The notes below the pieces were generated by a model. It had not been told where the DNA came from. It did not search any database and worked only from the letters and a program-made list of their open reading frames with translations. A program made the translations under genes and the position numbers. From Chitinophagaceae bacterium (GTDB lineage Bacteria > Bacteroidota > Bacteroidia > Chitinophagales > Chitinophagaceae), in assembly GCA_016719165.1 (NCBI GenBank), contig JADKAJ010000003.1, positions 310,001-374,000 on the forward strand: a stretch of DNA of 64,000 bases, given 5' to 3'. Position 1 is the first letter of the stretch. Each line of letters starts with the position of its first letter. Positions 18,977-28,761 of this stretch are shown in pieces.

Positions 18977-19657
18977 TTATTCGGAGCTGGTTTCTTTAGT
19001 CATTGTTTTCTTTATCCAGCCATAGACGAATTTACCGGGAGTAGGGATGTATTCAACATACATCGTTTTTTCTGTTTCCGCAATAGAGAGGAGCTTATCA
19101 CCTTTGATAAAATATTGTTTTTTAGCGTAAATGCAGTTCTCGTCTTCATAAACTGTTGCCTTATCGGCTGTAATGACAATAGTGGGCGACTGATTATATT
19201 CTTTCTTCAGCCAGTCGTTGTTGAATACCGGTTGATTCTTCAGCCTGGTATAATCACCATCTGCATTTACTGCATTCCCGAAACCGCAATTAAATGAACT
19301 GGATTTACTATCGATAGTAATTACATCTCCTTTGATCCTGAACTTCAGTATGCAGGGAGCAGAAGCATCTTCAAAACTATTGTCGAATGAGGCGGTATCA
19401 TTTACAAATGTGATTGTGCCGTCCGTTTCTCCCATATTATAAGAAGGCCAGCCAATTGTTACATCCAGCCAGAACCGGTATTTATTATTTTCCATTTTCA
19501 GCAAGACCAGTGAGCCGGATGCCCCTTTGGCATTTTCATTCTTTGGCGAATCACCAATCGGTGGAAAAGTATAACCATAGGCACCCGAATAATTTACCTG
19601 TGCTGAGGTGGATAGTCCGAGCAGACATCCTGCAATATAAATGATGATTTTTTTCAT
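18977..19657 (-). CDS. Secreted protein with C-terminal SH3-like region
   Basis: A 226-residue protein with a clear signal peptide (MKKIIIYIAGCLLGLSTSAQ, cut likely before Val). The middle part has beta-rich character. From about residue 155 it contains a pattern seen in bacterial SH3-like domains (ADKATVYEDENCIYAKKQYF, then GDKLLSI and ending YGWIKKTM). I do not recognise the N-terminal half. It is the upstream partner of the metzincin gene, which starts five bases after its stop. It could be a substrate, inhibitor or cofactor of that protease, but nothing in the sequence proves this. Confidence 0.65.
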   Translation of the reverse strand: MKKIIIYIAGCLLGLSTSAQVNYSGAYGYTFPPIGDSPKNENAKGASGSLVLLKMENNKYRFWLDVTIGWPSYNMGETDGTITFVNDTASFDNSFEDASAPCILKFRIKGDVITIDSKSSSFNCGFGNAVNADGDYTRLKNQPVFNNDWLKKEYNQSPTIVITADKATVYEDENCIYAKKQYFIKGDKLLSIAETEKTMYVEYIPTPGKFVYGWIKKTMTKETSSE

Positions 19658-19672
19658 AGCGGAAGCTAAAAT

Positions 19673-21877
19673 TTATTGTTGTAAATGCTGCATGAAATAA
19701 TCAGTCACTTTCTGGTAAAGATGTGCCCTGTCTTTACCAAGCACATTATGTTCATGACCCGGATAGATCATGTAATCCACCTGTACTCCTTTGTCTACAC
19801 AGGCTTTTACAAAATCTACGGAATGCTGCTGCACAACGACCGGGTCCTGCAATCCATGAATCAATAATAATTTCCCCTTAAGTTTTCCGGCCTGTTTAAT
19901 AAGATTTGTGGCTGCATATCCTTCAGGATTTTCCTGCGGGGTGTCCATATATCTTTCTCCATACATTATTTCATAATATTGCCAGTTCATTACCGGGCCT
20001 CCTGCTACTGCGGCTTTAAAAATGCCGGGATGATTGAGCATAAAATCCGTTGTCATAAATCCGCCAAAACTCCAGCCAAATAATCCCATCCGGTCTTTAT
20101 CAATATACGGTTGAGCAGTCAGATAATTTACTGCTGCCATCATATCATCCATCTGGGCTTCTCCTAATTTTCTGAATATACTTTGTTCAAAGGCTTTTCC
20201 GCGGTTATCACTTCCCCTGGTATCAATTGTAAAGACAACATATCCTCTTTCTGCCTGGTACTGGAACCAGTAATCACCGGCACCTCCATTCCAGCTGTTC
20301 AGTATCATTTGTGCATGAGGCCCGCCGTACCAATACACAATAACCGGGTATTTTTTTGTGTTGTTGAAACCAACAGGTTTGAACATCCTGCAATAAATGC
20401 TGTCGCCACTATTATTGCGTATTGTGAACAATGAAAGTTCACCGGTTGCATATTCTTTCAGCGGGTTATGCGACTGCATTAATAGTTTTGGTTTGGCGAC
20501 AAGATTTTGCAGGCCTTTCTGCTGGACTTTAGCTTTTGCATTGAGAAATTTACTGATGTCAATCAGTTGAATCGTTCTTGGGTTCGATGCAGTACTATAC
20601 ACATCTAATATGGAGCTCCCATCTGCACTGACCTGGGTAGCATGTACACCGCCATCAGTGGTTATTAAATTGATCCGACCTGTTTTTAAATTCAGTACAG
20701 ATAGATTTTTATTGATTGGTGATAAGGCAGTTGATACAAAATACAGGTTTTCTCCTTTTGCATCATACCCTTTTACTTCCAGCACTTCCCAGTTCCCGTT
20801 GGTTAATTGTTTCAGCAGTTTGCCGTTTGTATCATACAGGTATAAATGGTTCCATCCGTCGCGGTTGCTTTGCCAGATAAATTGTGAAGGATTCGATTTC
20901 AAAAATTGTATTGGTACCAGCGGTTCAACATACTTTTCATCTGTTTGCTCAAATAAGGTTTTGATGAAATCACCGGTTGTTGCATCATACTGATTCAGCC
21001 ACATATGATTTTGTTCCCTGTTTACAACAGCAATGTAGATGTATTTGTCATCAGGGCTCCATGCAATATTAGTAAGGTATTGTTCAGCGGGTTCACCTGT
21101 TTTGAGCCATATTGTATTTTGAGTTGCAGTATTATAAACACCTATGGTCACATGATGGCTTTTATCGCCGGCCATGGGATATTTTATTAAATCTGCTTTC
21201 GCCGGCCGTTCACTCCAGTTGATAATGGGATAATCAGTAACCATACCCTGGTCCATTCTGTAAAAAGCTAGTTTTGTTCCGTTATTGCTCCAGAATGTTC
21301 CTTTATTGATGCCAAATTCATCCCGGTGGACTGAGGAGGCATAGACAATATTTTTACTCCCATCGGTGGTTACCTGTTTGGCAATAGTACCATCTGTGAC
21401 ATACAAATTATGATTATCCAGATAGGCAACATAACCAACGCTGCTTTGTTCTGCATTTTCTTTCGCTGCTAATTCTTTTTTTAATAATGTGATATATGAC
21501 CTTTTTTCCGGATCATACAGAATTCTGTGTCCATTTGATGTCATGATCCAGCCTTTTGGGGTAAATTTTATTAGCGGCATTTCTTTTGCCGTAGTAAGAC
21601 CGTTCTGACTTAAGAAGTTATTTAGTTTATCAAGTGTAAGGAATGCTGAATCTGCTTTCATCTTAAAATTTCCCCTCATCCATATATCTTTTCCCTCCAC
21701 TTTTTTGAGGTACACATAATCGTTGGTATTGCCATAGAATTGCAGCTGTGAAAGATTTTGTGGTGCCAGTGATGTCCTGGCTTTCAACATAGCGTCTTCC
21801 ATGCTGAGCAATTTATCCTGGGCGAATATGCATTGTTGAATAAGGAGCAGCAGTATAGCAGTAAAAATCTTTTTCAT
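19673..21877 (-). CDS. Dipeptidyl peptidase IV (S9 family)
   Basis: A periplasmic or outer-surface serine exopeptidase that removes dipeptides from proline-containing N termini; it serves peptide nutrition in many Bacteroidota. The 734-residue protein has a signal peptide (ending FAQ), an N-terminal DPP IV beta-propeller (about 90-460) and a C-terminal alpha/beta hydrolase. The likely triad is Ser603 in GWSFGG, Asp678 in HGLQDPVV and His708 in YPGHEH. In the minus direction it is followed 15 bases later by the SH3-like protein gene, so the three genes 21877-18303 may share a transcript. Confidence 0.93.
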   Translation of the reverse strand: MKKIFTAILLLLIQQCIFAQDKLLSMEDAMLKARTSLAPQNLSQLQFYGNTNDYVYLKKVEGKDIWMRGNFKMKADSAFLTLDKLNNFLSQNGLTTAKEMPLIKFTPKGWIMTSNGHRILYDPEKRSYITLLKKELAAKENAEQSSVGYVAYLDNHNLYVTDGTIAKQVTTDGSKNIVYASSVHRDEFGINKGTFWSNNGTKLAFYRMDQGMVTDYPIINWSERPAKADLIKYPMAGDKSHHVTIGVYNTATQNTIWLKTGEPAEQYLTNIAWSPDDKYIYIAVVNREQNHMWLNQYDATTGDFIKTLFEQTDEKYVEPLVPIQFLKSNPSQFIWQSNRDGWNHLYLYDTNGKLLKQLTNGNWEVLEVKGYDAKGENLYFVSTALSPINKNLSVLNLKTGRINLITTDGGVHATQVSADGSSILDVYSTASNPRTIQLIDISKFLNAKAKVQQKGLQNLVAKPKLLMQSHNPLKEYATGELSLFTIRNNSGDSIYCRMFKPVGFNNTKKYPVIVYWYGGPHAQMILNSWNGGAGDYWFQYQAERGYVVFTIDTRGSDNRGKAFEQSIFRKLGEAQMDDMMAAVNYLTAQPYIDKDRMGLFGWSFGGFMTTDFMLNHPGIFKAAVAGGPVMNWQYYEIMYGERYMDTPQENPEGYAATNLIKQAGKLKGKLLLIHGLQDPVVVQQHSVDFVKACVDKGVQVDYMIYPGHEHNVLGKDRAHLYQKVTDYFMQHLQQ

Positions 21878-21895
21878 AAATCGATTTTAGATAAA

Positions 21896-21903
21896 CAAAT
21901 GTA
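21896..21903 (-). promoter_or_regulatory. Candidate promoter of dipeptidyl peptidase gene (TACATTTG)
   Basis: Read on the minus strand this is TACATTTG, an exact match to TAnnTTTG, ending 18 bases before the start codon at 21877. A -33 TTTG is not evident. It lies just after the terminator of the upstream fadN-type operon, the place where a new promoter is needed. Confidence 0.55.
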
Positions 21904-21914
21904 GCTATAATGGC

Positions 21915-21939
21915 TAATAAAAGCCCCCGTTACGGGGGC
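21915..21939 (-). terminator. Rho-independent terminator after the 120-residue protein gene
   Basis: A 7-base perfect stem gcccccg / cgggggc with a 3-base loop (21923-21939). On the minus strand it is followed by TTTTATTAG. It ends the minus-strand transcript running from 24761 to 21961. Confidence 0.85.
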
Positions 21940-21960
21940 CTGCTGAACGTAAGAATGAGT

Positions 21961-22323
21961 TTAATCTTTGAAATAGACTTTAAATGCTTCTGTAAGCCGG
22001 GTAAATTCTTTGCGTGATTTATTGATCCCTATCAGCCCTCCCGACAGAAGTATATTCATATCCCTGACTATTTTGACAGAAAAAAGTTCGTCTTGTTGTT
22101 TTATAGATACAACTACTTTAAAATATTTCACAAAGACACCAAAAATGATCCGCATGATCTTACTTCCTTTCTGGTATACTTTTTCATCAGGTTTGTCTGA
22201 TTTTAAAGGAAGGTTTTCTGCAGCAAAGAAAAGATTTAATTTATTTTCTAACTCTTCGCGGCTGATGCCAGTGATATTGTATACTACCAGGTCATTGGCA
22301 AAATCAACAAGGGTTATTTGCAT
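21961..22323 (-). CDS. Conserved hypothetical protein
   Basis: A 120-residue soluble protein without signal peptide (MQITLVDFANDLVVYNITGI). It alternates short beta and alpha segments and has a positively charged centre (QKGSKIMRIIFGVFVKYFKVV). I do not recognise a family. It lies 50 bases downstream of the FadN-like gene on the same strand and ahead of a shared terminator, so it is probably cotranscribed with it, in the place where a thiolase gene often stands. Nothing suggests a thiolase-like function; it is too small. Confidence 0.6.
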   Translation of the reverse strand: MQITLVDFANDLVVYNITGISREELENKLNLFFAAENLPLKSDKPDEKVYQKGSKIMRIIFGVFVKYFKVVVSIKQQDELFSVKIVRDMNILLSGGLIGINKSRKEFTRLTEAFKVYFKD

Positions 22324-22373
22324 AGTGCAAGTTTTTAAGTTGGGTTGACCCCGGTGATCTCTGCAATTTTTCT

Positions 22374-24761
22374 TTAATTTCTGACAGGCCTTCCGCTTTT
22401 CAAAACACTCTGTATTCTCTCCAGGGTTTTCTTTTCACCACATAGTGACAGGAATGCCTCTCTTTCTAAGTCAAGCAGATATTGTTCTGATACTAATGTA
22501 GGTTCACTCAGGTCGCCGCCACACATTACGTATGCTAATTTTTTTGCTACAACTGAATCATGTTCTGTAGCATAGTTGGCTGTCCGCATGGCATGAATTC
22601 CGGAGTATAAAGCACCGAGAGCTGTTTGTCCCAATACTTTTATATCCTTTCGTTGCACTGGTGTGGTATAGCCACTGTCAAATATTTCAATTACTGCTTT
22701 TTTGGCTTCTGCAATTCTTCTTCCCTGGTTCATTACCACTTCATCAAGTCCTTTCCTGTAAATTCCCAATCCAAAACCTTCATGTGCTGAAGTAGCAACT
22801 TTCGCAGTAGCTATTGAAAGGAAACGATTCTTTAATGTGATCGTCTCCGGTTCATCTTCATGCATTTCATCCGAAGCTCTCAATACAAATTCTTTGGTAC
22901 CTCCGCCTCCTGGTATTAAACCAACGCCTAATTCAACAAGACCAGTATACGTTTCAGCAGCCGGGCAGCATTTGTCCGAATGTAAGCTCAACTCACAGGC
23001 TCCTCCAAGTGCTAAGCCATGTGGAGCAGTAACTACCGGTATGGAAGAATATCTTGCCCGCATCATTGTATTCTGGAACATACGGATTGCCATATCCAGT
23101 TCATCATATTCCTGGTCTATCGCCAGCATGAAGATCATTCCTACATTAGCACCGGCTGAGAAGTTGGCCCCTTCATTGGCAATCACTAAACCTTTATAAT
23201 TTTTTTCTGCTTTGTCAATAGCGGTTTGCATACCAGCTAATACATCTCCGCCAATACTTCCCATTTTTGTGAACCACTGCAGACCGAGTACATCATCACC
23301 CAGATCATATAACCGGCAACTTCCATTTTTCCAGATCTGCTTATCAGTGTAATTGCTCATTACGATAAATGCTTCACCACCTGGAAGCATTTTATATGTT
23401 TTGGACGCAGGGTCATAGCAATATTTTTTACCACCTTCTATCCTGTAGAATGATTTATTTCCTGCTGCCAGCATTTCATCTATCCAGGGAGCTACTTTAA
23501 AACCGGCTGCTTTCATGGCTTCGGTTGTTTTTGTAACACCCAGAACATCCCAACTTTCAAAAGCACCGATCTCCCAGCCAAAACCAGCCATCATGCCATC
23601 ATCTACACGATACAACTCGTCACTTATTTCAGGAATACGGTGAGAGATATATGAAAACAGGCCATAATGAAAAAGACGATAAAATTCACCGGCCTTATCC
23701 TGGCCATCTACAAGCATTTTTAACCTGGAGTATAAATCATCAATTGGTTTAGCAGCTTCCAGCGTAGCGAACTTTGGTTTTATCCTGGCGCCATATTCCA
23801 TCGTATCAAGGTTCAGTGTCAATATTTCTTTTTCGCCACCCGGCCCTTTTGTCTTTTTGAAAAAGCCTTGCCCTGTTTTGTCGCCCAGCCAGTTATTGGC
23901 TACCATTTTATCTAACCAGGCAGGAATATCGAATTGTTCTCTTGCTTCATCATTGGGGCAATTATCTGCAACACCTTTAGCCACTTTCACCAGAGTGTCA
24001 ATACCAACCACATCAGCTGTTCTGAATGTAGCTGATTTTGGACGGCCGATGATCGGCCCGGTCAGTGCATCAATTTCATCTATGCTGAGTTGCAGCTTTT
24101 CTTTTACATTCATGATGGCCATCATGCCAAATACTCCAATGCGGTTGGCAATGAATGCCGGTGTGTCTTTGCATAACACCGTTGTTTTTCCCAGGTACAA
24201 ATCACCATAGTTCATCAGGAAGTCAACTATTTCCGGATCAGTATATGGGGTGGGAATAATTTCCAGTAATCTTAAATAACGTGGGGGATTGAAAAAATGG
24301 GTACCACAGAAATGTTTTTTAAAGTCCTCAGTTCTGCCTTCAGCCATCATGTGAATCGGAATCCCGGATGTATTGGAAGTAATAAGTGTTCCGGGCTTTC
24401 TGTATTTTTCTACCTGTTCGAATACTTTTTGTTTAATATCCAGTCTTTCTACAACTACTTCAATTACCCAGTCGCAACCGGCAATGTCTTTCATGTTATC
24501 ATCAAAGTTGCCGGTGGTGATTTTTTTAATAACGTCTTTATGATAAACCGGGGACGGATTTGATTTGATAGCAGCAGTCAATGCATCATTCACAATCTTA
24601 TTTTTATCAGGGGCTTTACTAATCTCCCCTTCGGGGGGCGGGGGGGCCGCAATATCTAATAGTAATACCTGTACGCCGATCCCGGCAAAATGACAGGCAA
24701 TTCTTGAACCCATTACACCGCTTCCTAAAACGGCTACCTTTTTGATAGTTCTTTTTGACAT
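22374..24761 (-). CDS. 3-hydroxyacyl-CoA dehydrogenase / enoyl-CoA hydratase (FadN-like)
   Basis: A 795-residue fusion enzyme for two steps of fatty acid beta-oxidation. The dehydrogenase part comes first: the NAD motif GSGVMG is at 13-18, and the C-terminal dehydrogenase domain (CKDTPAFIANRIGVF) follows near residue 200. A crotonase-type hydratase region begins around residue 480, with the oxyanion-hole segments NEGANFSAGANVGM and HGLALGGACEL. This order (dehydrogenase then hydratase) matches Bacillus FadN and differs from E. coli FadB. Residues about 38-52 (APPPPEGEISKAPDK) look like a repeat-derived replacement of the usual loop and are described separately. No thiolase or acyl-CoA dehydrogenase gene is adjacent. 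Confidence 0.92.
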   Translation of the reverse strand: MSKRTIKKVAVLGSGVMGSRIACHFAGIGVQVLLLDIAAPPPPEGEISKAPDKNKIVNDALTAAIKSNPSPVYHKDVIKKITTGNFDDNMKDIAGCDWVIEVVVERLDIKQKVFEQVEKYRKPGTLITSNTSGIPIHMMAEGRTEDFKKHFCGTHFFNPPRYLRLLEIIPTPYTDPEIVDFLMNYGDLYLGKTTVLCKDTPAFIANRIGVFGMMAIMNVKEKLQLSIDEIDALTGPIIGRPKSATFRTADVVGIDTLVKVAKGVADNCPNDEAREQFDIPAWLDKMVANNWLGDKTGQGFFKKTKGPGGEKEILTLNLDTMEYGARIKPKFATLEAAKPIDDLYSRLKMLVDGQDKAGEFYRLFHYGLFSYISHRIPEISDELYRVDDGMMAGFGWEIGAFESWDVLGVTKTTEAMKAAGFKVAPWIDEMLAAGNKSFYRIEGGKKYCYDPASKTYKMLPGGEAFIVMSNYTDKQIWKNGSCRLYDLGDDVLGLQWFTKMGSIGGDVLAGMQTAIDKAEKNYKGLVIANEGANFSAGANVGMIFMLAIDQEYDELDMAIRMFQNTMMRARYSSIPVVTAPHGLALGGACELSLHSDKCCPAAETYTGLVELGVGLIPGGGGTKEFVLRASDEMHEDEPETITLKNRFLSIATAKVATSAHEGFGLGIYRKGLDEVVMNQGRRIAEAKKAVIEIFDSGYTTPVQRKDIKVLGQTALGALYSGIHAMRTANYATEHDSVVAKKLAYVMCGGDLSEPTLVSEQYLLDLEREAFLSLCGEKKTLERIQSVLKSGRPVRN
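24606..24652 (-). repeat. GC-rich palindromic insertion inside the FadN-like gene
   Basis: Within an otherwise AT-moderate gene, the plus strand reads ctccccttcggggggcgggggg, a strong hairpin-forming tract (about 24622-24643). Its translation (AAPPPPEGEISKAPDK) interrupts the first dehydrogenase domain just after the third beta strand, where relatives as I recall them have an acidic Glu/Lys-rich loop. The reading frame is kept. It resembles small palindromic elements that insert into coding sequence. Confidence 0.5.
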
Positions 24762-24765
24762 AAAG

Positions 24766-24773
24766 CAAAATTA
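24766..24773 (-). promoter_or_regulatory. Candidate promoter of the FadN-like gene (TAATTTTG)
   Basis: On the minus strand this is TAATTTTG, an exact TAnnTTTG match. It ends four bases before the ATG at 24761, so the message would have almost no leader. A -33 element is not clear. Confidence 0.5.
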
Positions 24774-24838
24774 GTTAGTTATGCAACTATTTGGAAATCG
24801 AAGATAAGAGTTTTCTGATTTTTCAGGTATTAATTACA

Positions 24839-27800
24839 TTATTCAAATTCAATAGGCGGTAACCCCCGCTTCTCCAATTCATTTCTGTATTTCCGTATCA
24901 TTTTTTTATTATTCTTCACCCCAATACTACTGGCCATACCGCTAAAAGCTATTTTGATAAGATAGTTGATAGCCGATTTATCCCGCTGACGGATAAAGAA
25001 AACATTGCCTGTTCTTGAATTATTATTTTTCCTGATAACAAAACTTGTGGCTACAAAAGTGATCATTCTTGTAAAGAAGGACTTCTTTTCTACTTTGCCA
25101 TCCCGGAGAAGCTGAAATTTCAAATCTTTGTAAAACATTTTCATTTCGCCCAGCGACAGATATTCTCTTCCAACCGCCCGCATGTTAATAGTATCAAATT
25201 GTCCGGAAATCAATTTTACAGATGCTAACGGGATCAGCACCGGATTTAAGAAAGTAACATCTCCTGGTTTTAGTCTTACTGTCATCAGGAATCCACCTAA
25301 GGAGTCAGTATAGGATTCTTTTACCCTTAGCCTGACCCATACTGTATCCATCACATAACCATAGGCATGGATGCTGAGACTATCTGTAGCTGTAAGGTTG
25401 TAATTTTTTATATTGAAAAGATTTACGGCCAGTCTTGTTACAGGAATGGTGCCTGGCATTTTTGTTTTTTCACTGACCTCTGTGTAGTCAACTTTGGCGT
25501 TGTTCAACTGAATTGTATCAACTGATATTTGGAAAGGAATTTTTTTGATCATGTTTGCAGGCAGTGGCTTGATAGTTCCTGCTGCAAATGGCAGGCTCTT
25601 ATCCTTGTAATCATTTAAGAACGGGTTATCTACTTTTATACAGTCAATATCAAGCACCATGTCCTTACTATATTTGTCGATATCAATCGGGCCAATTTGA
25701 ATAGCACCAGTACCACCATTGATATAATCTTTCTGGAAAGTCAGTTTTGATAGAAATGATTCTCTGCTCAGTGTTGGATTAAATGAAAAGGAGTCGAGAG
25801 TAAAAATTTTAGAATTCTGGTTAAAACCTGCATTGAACCAGCGGAATTCAGTTTTGTCATCTTTATAGTTACCTGTAAACTGCTGTAGTTGAAATGATGA
25901 ATTTGCTCCTGCGAGTTTTTGCAGATTGTTGATTGAGGATGAACTAATACTAAGCCCTTTCAACCCTGTTTTGTTAATTACCAGTATACCATGATTTTTA
26001 CCCAAACTGTCAAAATGAAAATTTCTGGCTGTAAAATCATCCACTTTGGCCCTCCATGCCGGTTTTTTACCTGACTCCTGTTGCCATTTAATAGCACTTA
26101 TTTCCGTTGCTACCTCTCCGTCACCTGTATGAAAGGTTTTCCCTTTGGGTTCGCTGTAGCTGAAATGATTCAGATTCAGCAACACTTTACCCACCGTAAT
26201 ATCAGTGAAATTACCGGCGTTGACAAGGATATTTGTTAGTTCTAGGCGATTGTCTTTTTCAATACTTCCATCCCAGTTTATATTCAGATTCCCCTTTTCA
26301 GTATGCTGATTGAAATTTATTACCGGCTGGAGGATAATTATTTTATCAATATCTACTTCAGGCATTTTTGATCCCTTTTCTTCTCCGGGTAAATGGATAG
26401 TTGAAAGTGACAGGGAAGCTACAGGCCGGATTAAGTTTAAGCTGGATAGTTTAATTTTTCCATTCAGTATTGAGTTTATATCAGGCGTTGTTGCAATGGA
26501 TGGAAGGGATAAACTAATGACATTATTATTTTTGTTATTATAATAACTGACATCTTGCAGGATTGAACTTTTGCCATCTGCGATGACATAATCTGACACG
26601 GTCAACGATGAATAGGTATCAACTATTTTCAGTTGCTTTCCTGCAGTAGCCAGGTTTTTAAGTTGCATTTCCTTGCCTGGTTCTTTAAGTAGTTCATCCA
26701 GTGATAAATTGTCCAAATGAGTACTGATAGTAATGTTGCCGGTTTTAATAATTGCCGTTGTATTGCTTCCTTTTATATTCTTTAATTCGATAGCTGCATT
26801 ATTTGTATTTTCCATTTCTCTTTTTTCCGGTAAAACGACTTTTACATCAGCTTTATCCCACCGGATACCGGTAGCGGTTAAGTCACTTGTTTCTTCATCT
26901 ATAAGGATTTCATCAACTGCAGCATTCTCAGCCATTATCATCGTACGACTTAACCTTTCATTTAATTGAGCCCTTTTTGCCAGCAAGTATCCGTTTTTAT
27001 CACCTGTATATCTTACGTCGTATAATTTGATATCAAAGTTGTTTGTCTTAATGGTGCCTGTTTTGAAATCCAGGTATTCTACTGCATGTTCCAGCGCTGA
27101 TGCTTTTTTTGCAGTGAGAAGTCTCTGTGTTTGTATAATGATGGAGGCGTCTTCCAGGTGGACAGAACTATTATTGTTTAAGGCGAGATCAACCTGCCCA
27201 TTTACAATATTCATCTTATCCAGTTGGATCATTTGTCCAATGTCTCCAAGGACGGCGAAAATATTTTTCCTCCCTTTCTTTGTTGTTTTTTTTACGGACA
27301 CTTTATAGTTTATGGAAGGCTGATAAAGCGTTGCGGCATTTGCTTTCAATTGTCTTTTGAAGACGAGATCATCCCAGGAAAGTCCATCTAGCCGGAATTG
27401 GGGAATACTGAATGTATTTATGATTTTACCATTGTCGAGTTTATTGAAAATGAAGTGGCTTAAATAAATTTTATCTTCCCGGAACAGGATGCTGTCAAAC
27501 TTTACATTATAGGAACTGTCTTTAATGAAGTTTTCATAATTGCGGATGGCTAAAGCAAGGCTTTTTACTTTTAGTGGTTTCGCTGCGTCCTGGTCAACGC
27601 TTAGCCCCTGCAGTTCAAAATTATTATTGGTAAACGCAAAGGAAGTGGGCTTTTCATCATTGATAGTTTTGATATTGAAATCAGCATTATCCACAACTAC
27701 AAAGCCTAGTTGAAGGTTGCCGGTTAATTGCTTGATAATATCTCCCAGTTTTGGAACTGTCCTTTTGCCTCCTTCACTTTTTTTACCTAACTCTACTTCA

Positions 27801-28693
27801 AGAATGAATTTTGGGTTAAGGCAGTAGACTGAATCGGCCTTAATAAGTTCACTCCGGTATAGGGTATCAAAGTCAATATTTGTGAGTCTGAGTGTATCGA
27901 AGAATACACGGAATGCTGATGTAGTACTGTCTTTCTGGACTGCAGCAATAGTACAGCTGTCAAATTCTACCAATTGTTTTTTGAGATTAACGCGGAACTG
28001 GCTATAGCTAAGCCGGTGTCGCCCGTCTGGGAAAACAATATCCTGGTCCCTGCTTCTTAATACCACATTTTCGCTAAAAAATATTTTTTCCTTCCCGGAT
28101 AGTCTGGCCGTATCTACCGAAAGATTGTCAATGAAAAAATCAATATTACTTATGGTGAGTGGTAGCTGACCAGGTTGTATTTTATTAACCAGAGTGAATT
28201 TTGCGTTGGTTATCTGAAAACGGTTTACTTTTAATACTTGCAAAGCATCCTGTATAGAGTTATATATCTTTCCTAATTCTTCAGGTATAGAAACTTCCTT
28301 TTTCAGTGATCTGTCTCTTTCTGTAAAAGCCTTCAACCGGGTAACGGTTATTTCGGGTTTCTCCAGGTTCAGCGAATCAATAAATAATTTTTTACTTAAA
28401 ATAATTGGTAAGATTTCCTGTACAGTAAGTTTAATATTAGCAACCCGGAACCGGTAAGAGGTACTGGTGTTTACTGAATCAGTAGAATATATATAGGCAT
28501 TTTGTAGCTCAACTTTCCGGCTGAACCAGCTAAACCTGAATTTTTCAACTTTTAGTTTTAGTTTACCTTTTGATTTTGTATCTACAAGGTCTTCTATTAT
28601 ATGACGGGCATTATAGTTGATCCAGAAGTGAAAACCAATTAAAAGAATAGTAATGGCACCGAGGAATATCCCGGAAAATTTCAGAATTTTCAT
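24839..28693 (-). CDS. Very large AsmA-like envelope protein
   Basis: A protein of 1284 residues from the ATG at 28693. A TTG at 28714 would add seven residues ahead of the same membrane anchor and is less likely. A single N-terminal membrane segment (LKFSGIFLGAITILLIGFHF) is followed by about 1250 residues of beta-strand-rich sequence with repeated patterns such as KLFIDSLNLEKPEITV and NGKIKLSSLNLIRPVAS. These resemble the AsmA/TamB group of periplasm-spanning lipid-transport proteins. The family link is by pattern, not by a decisive motif. It lies between fadN and metG on the same strand, with metG ending in its own terminator upstream. Confidence 0.7.
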   Translation of the reverse strand: MKILKFSGIFLGAITILLIGFHFWINYNARHIIEDLVDTKSKGKLKLKVEKFRFSWFSRKVELQNAYIYSTDSVNTSTSYRFRVANIKLTVQEILPIILSKKLFIDSLNLEKPEITVTRLKAFTERDRSLKKEVSIPEELGKIYNSIQDALQVLKVNRFQITNAKFTLVNKIQPGQLPLTISNIDFFIDNLSVDTARLSGKEKIFFSENVVLRSRDQDIVFPDGRHRLSYSQFRVNLKKQLVEFDSCTIAAVQKDSTTSAFRVFFDTLRLTNIDFDTLYRSELIKADSVYCLNPKFILEVELGKKSEGGKRTVPKLGDIIKQLTGNLQLGFVVVDNADFNIKTINDEKPTSFAFTNNNFELQGLSVDQDAAKPLKVKSLALAIRNYENFIKDSSYNVKFDSILFREDKIYLSHFIFNKLDNGKIINTFSIPQFRLDGLSWDDLVFKRQLKANAATLYQPSINYKVSVKKTTKKGRKNIFAVLGDIGQMIQLDKMNIVNGQVDLALNNNSSVHLEDASIIIQTQRLLTAKKASALEHAVEYLDFKTGTIKTNNFDIKLYDVRYTGDKNGYLLAKRAQLNERLSRTMIMAENAAVDEILIDEETSDLTATGIRWDKADVKVVLPEKREMENTNNAAIELKNIKGSNTTAIIKTGNITISTHLDNLSLDELLKEPGKEMQLKNLATAGKQLKIVDTYSSLTVSDYVIADGKSSILQDVSYYNNKNNNVISLSLPSIATTPDINSILNGKIKLSSLNLIRPVASLSLSTIHLPGEEKGSKMPEVDIDKIIILQPVINFNQHTEKGNLNINWDGSIEKDNRLELTNILVNAGNFTDITVGKVLLNLNHFSYSEPKGKTFHTGDGEVATEISAIKWQQESGKKPAWRAKVDDFTARNFHFDSLGKNHGILVINKTGLKGLSISSSSINNLQKLAGANSSFQLQQFTGNYKDDKTEFRWFNAGFNQNSKIFTLDSFSFNPTLSRESFLSKLTFQKDYINGGTGAIQIGPIDIDKYSKDMVLDIDCIKVDNPFLNDYKDKSLPFAAGTIKPLPANMIKKIPFQISVDTIQLNNAKVDYTEVSEKTKMPGTIPVTRLAVNLFNIKNYNLTATDSLSIHAYGYVMDTVWVRLRVKESYTDSLGGFLMTVRLKPGDVTFLNPVLIPLASVKLISGQFDTINMRAVGREYLSLGEMKMFYKDLKFQLLRDGKVEKKSFFTRMITFVATSFVIRKNNNSRTGNVFFIRQRDKSAINYLIKIAFSGMASSIGVKNNKKMIRKYRNELEKRGLPPIEFE

Positions 28694-28761
28694 GCCAAGA
28701 CGCTTTGTTGTCAAGGTGCGGATGAGATTTAAGCATGAATTTAGTGAAATCTCCCCGCTTA

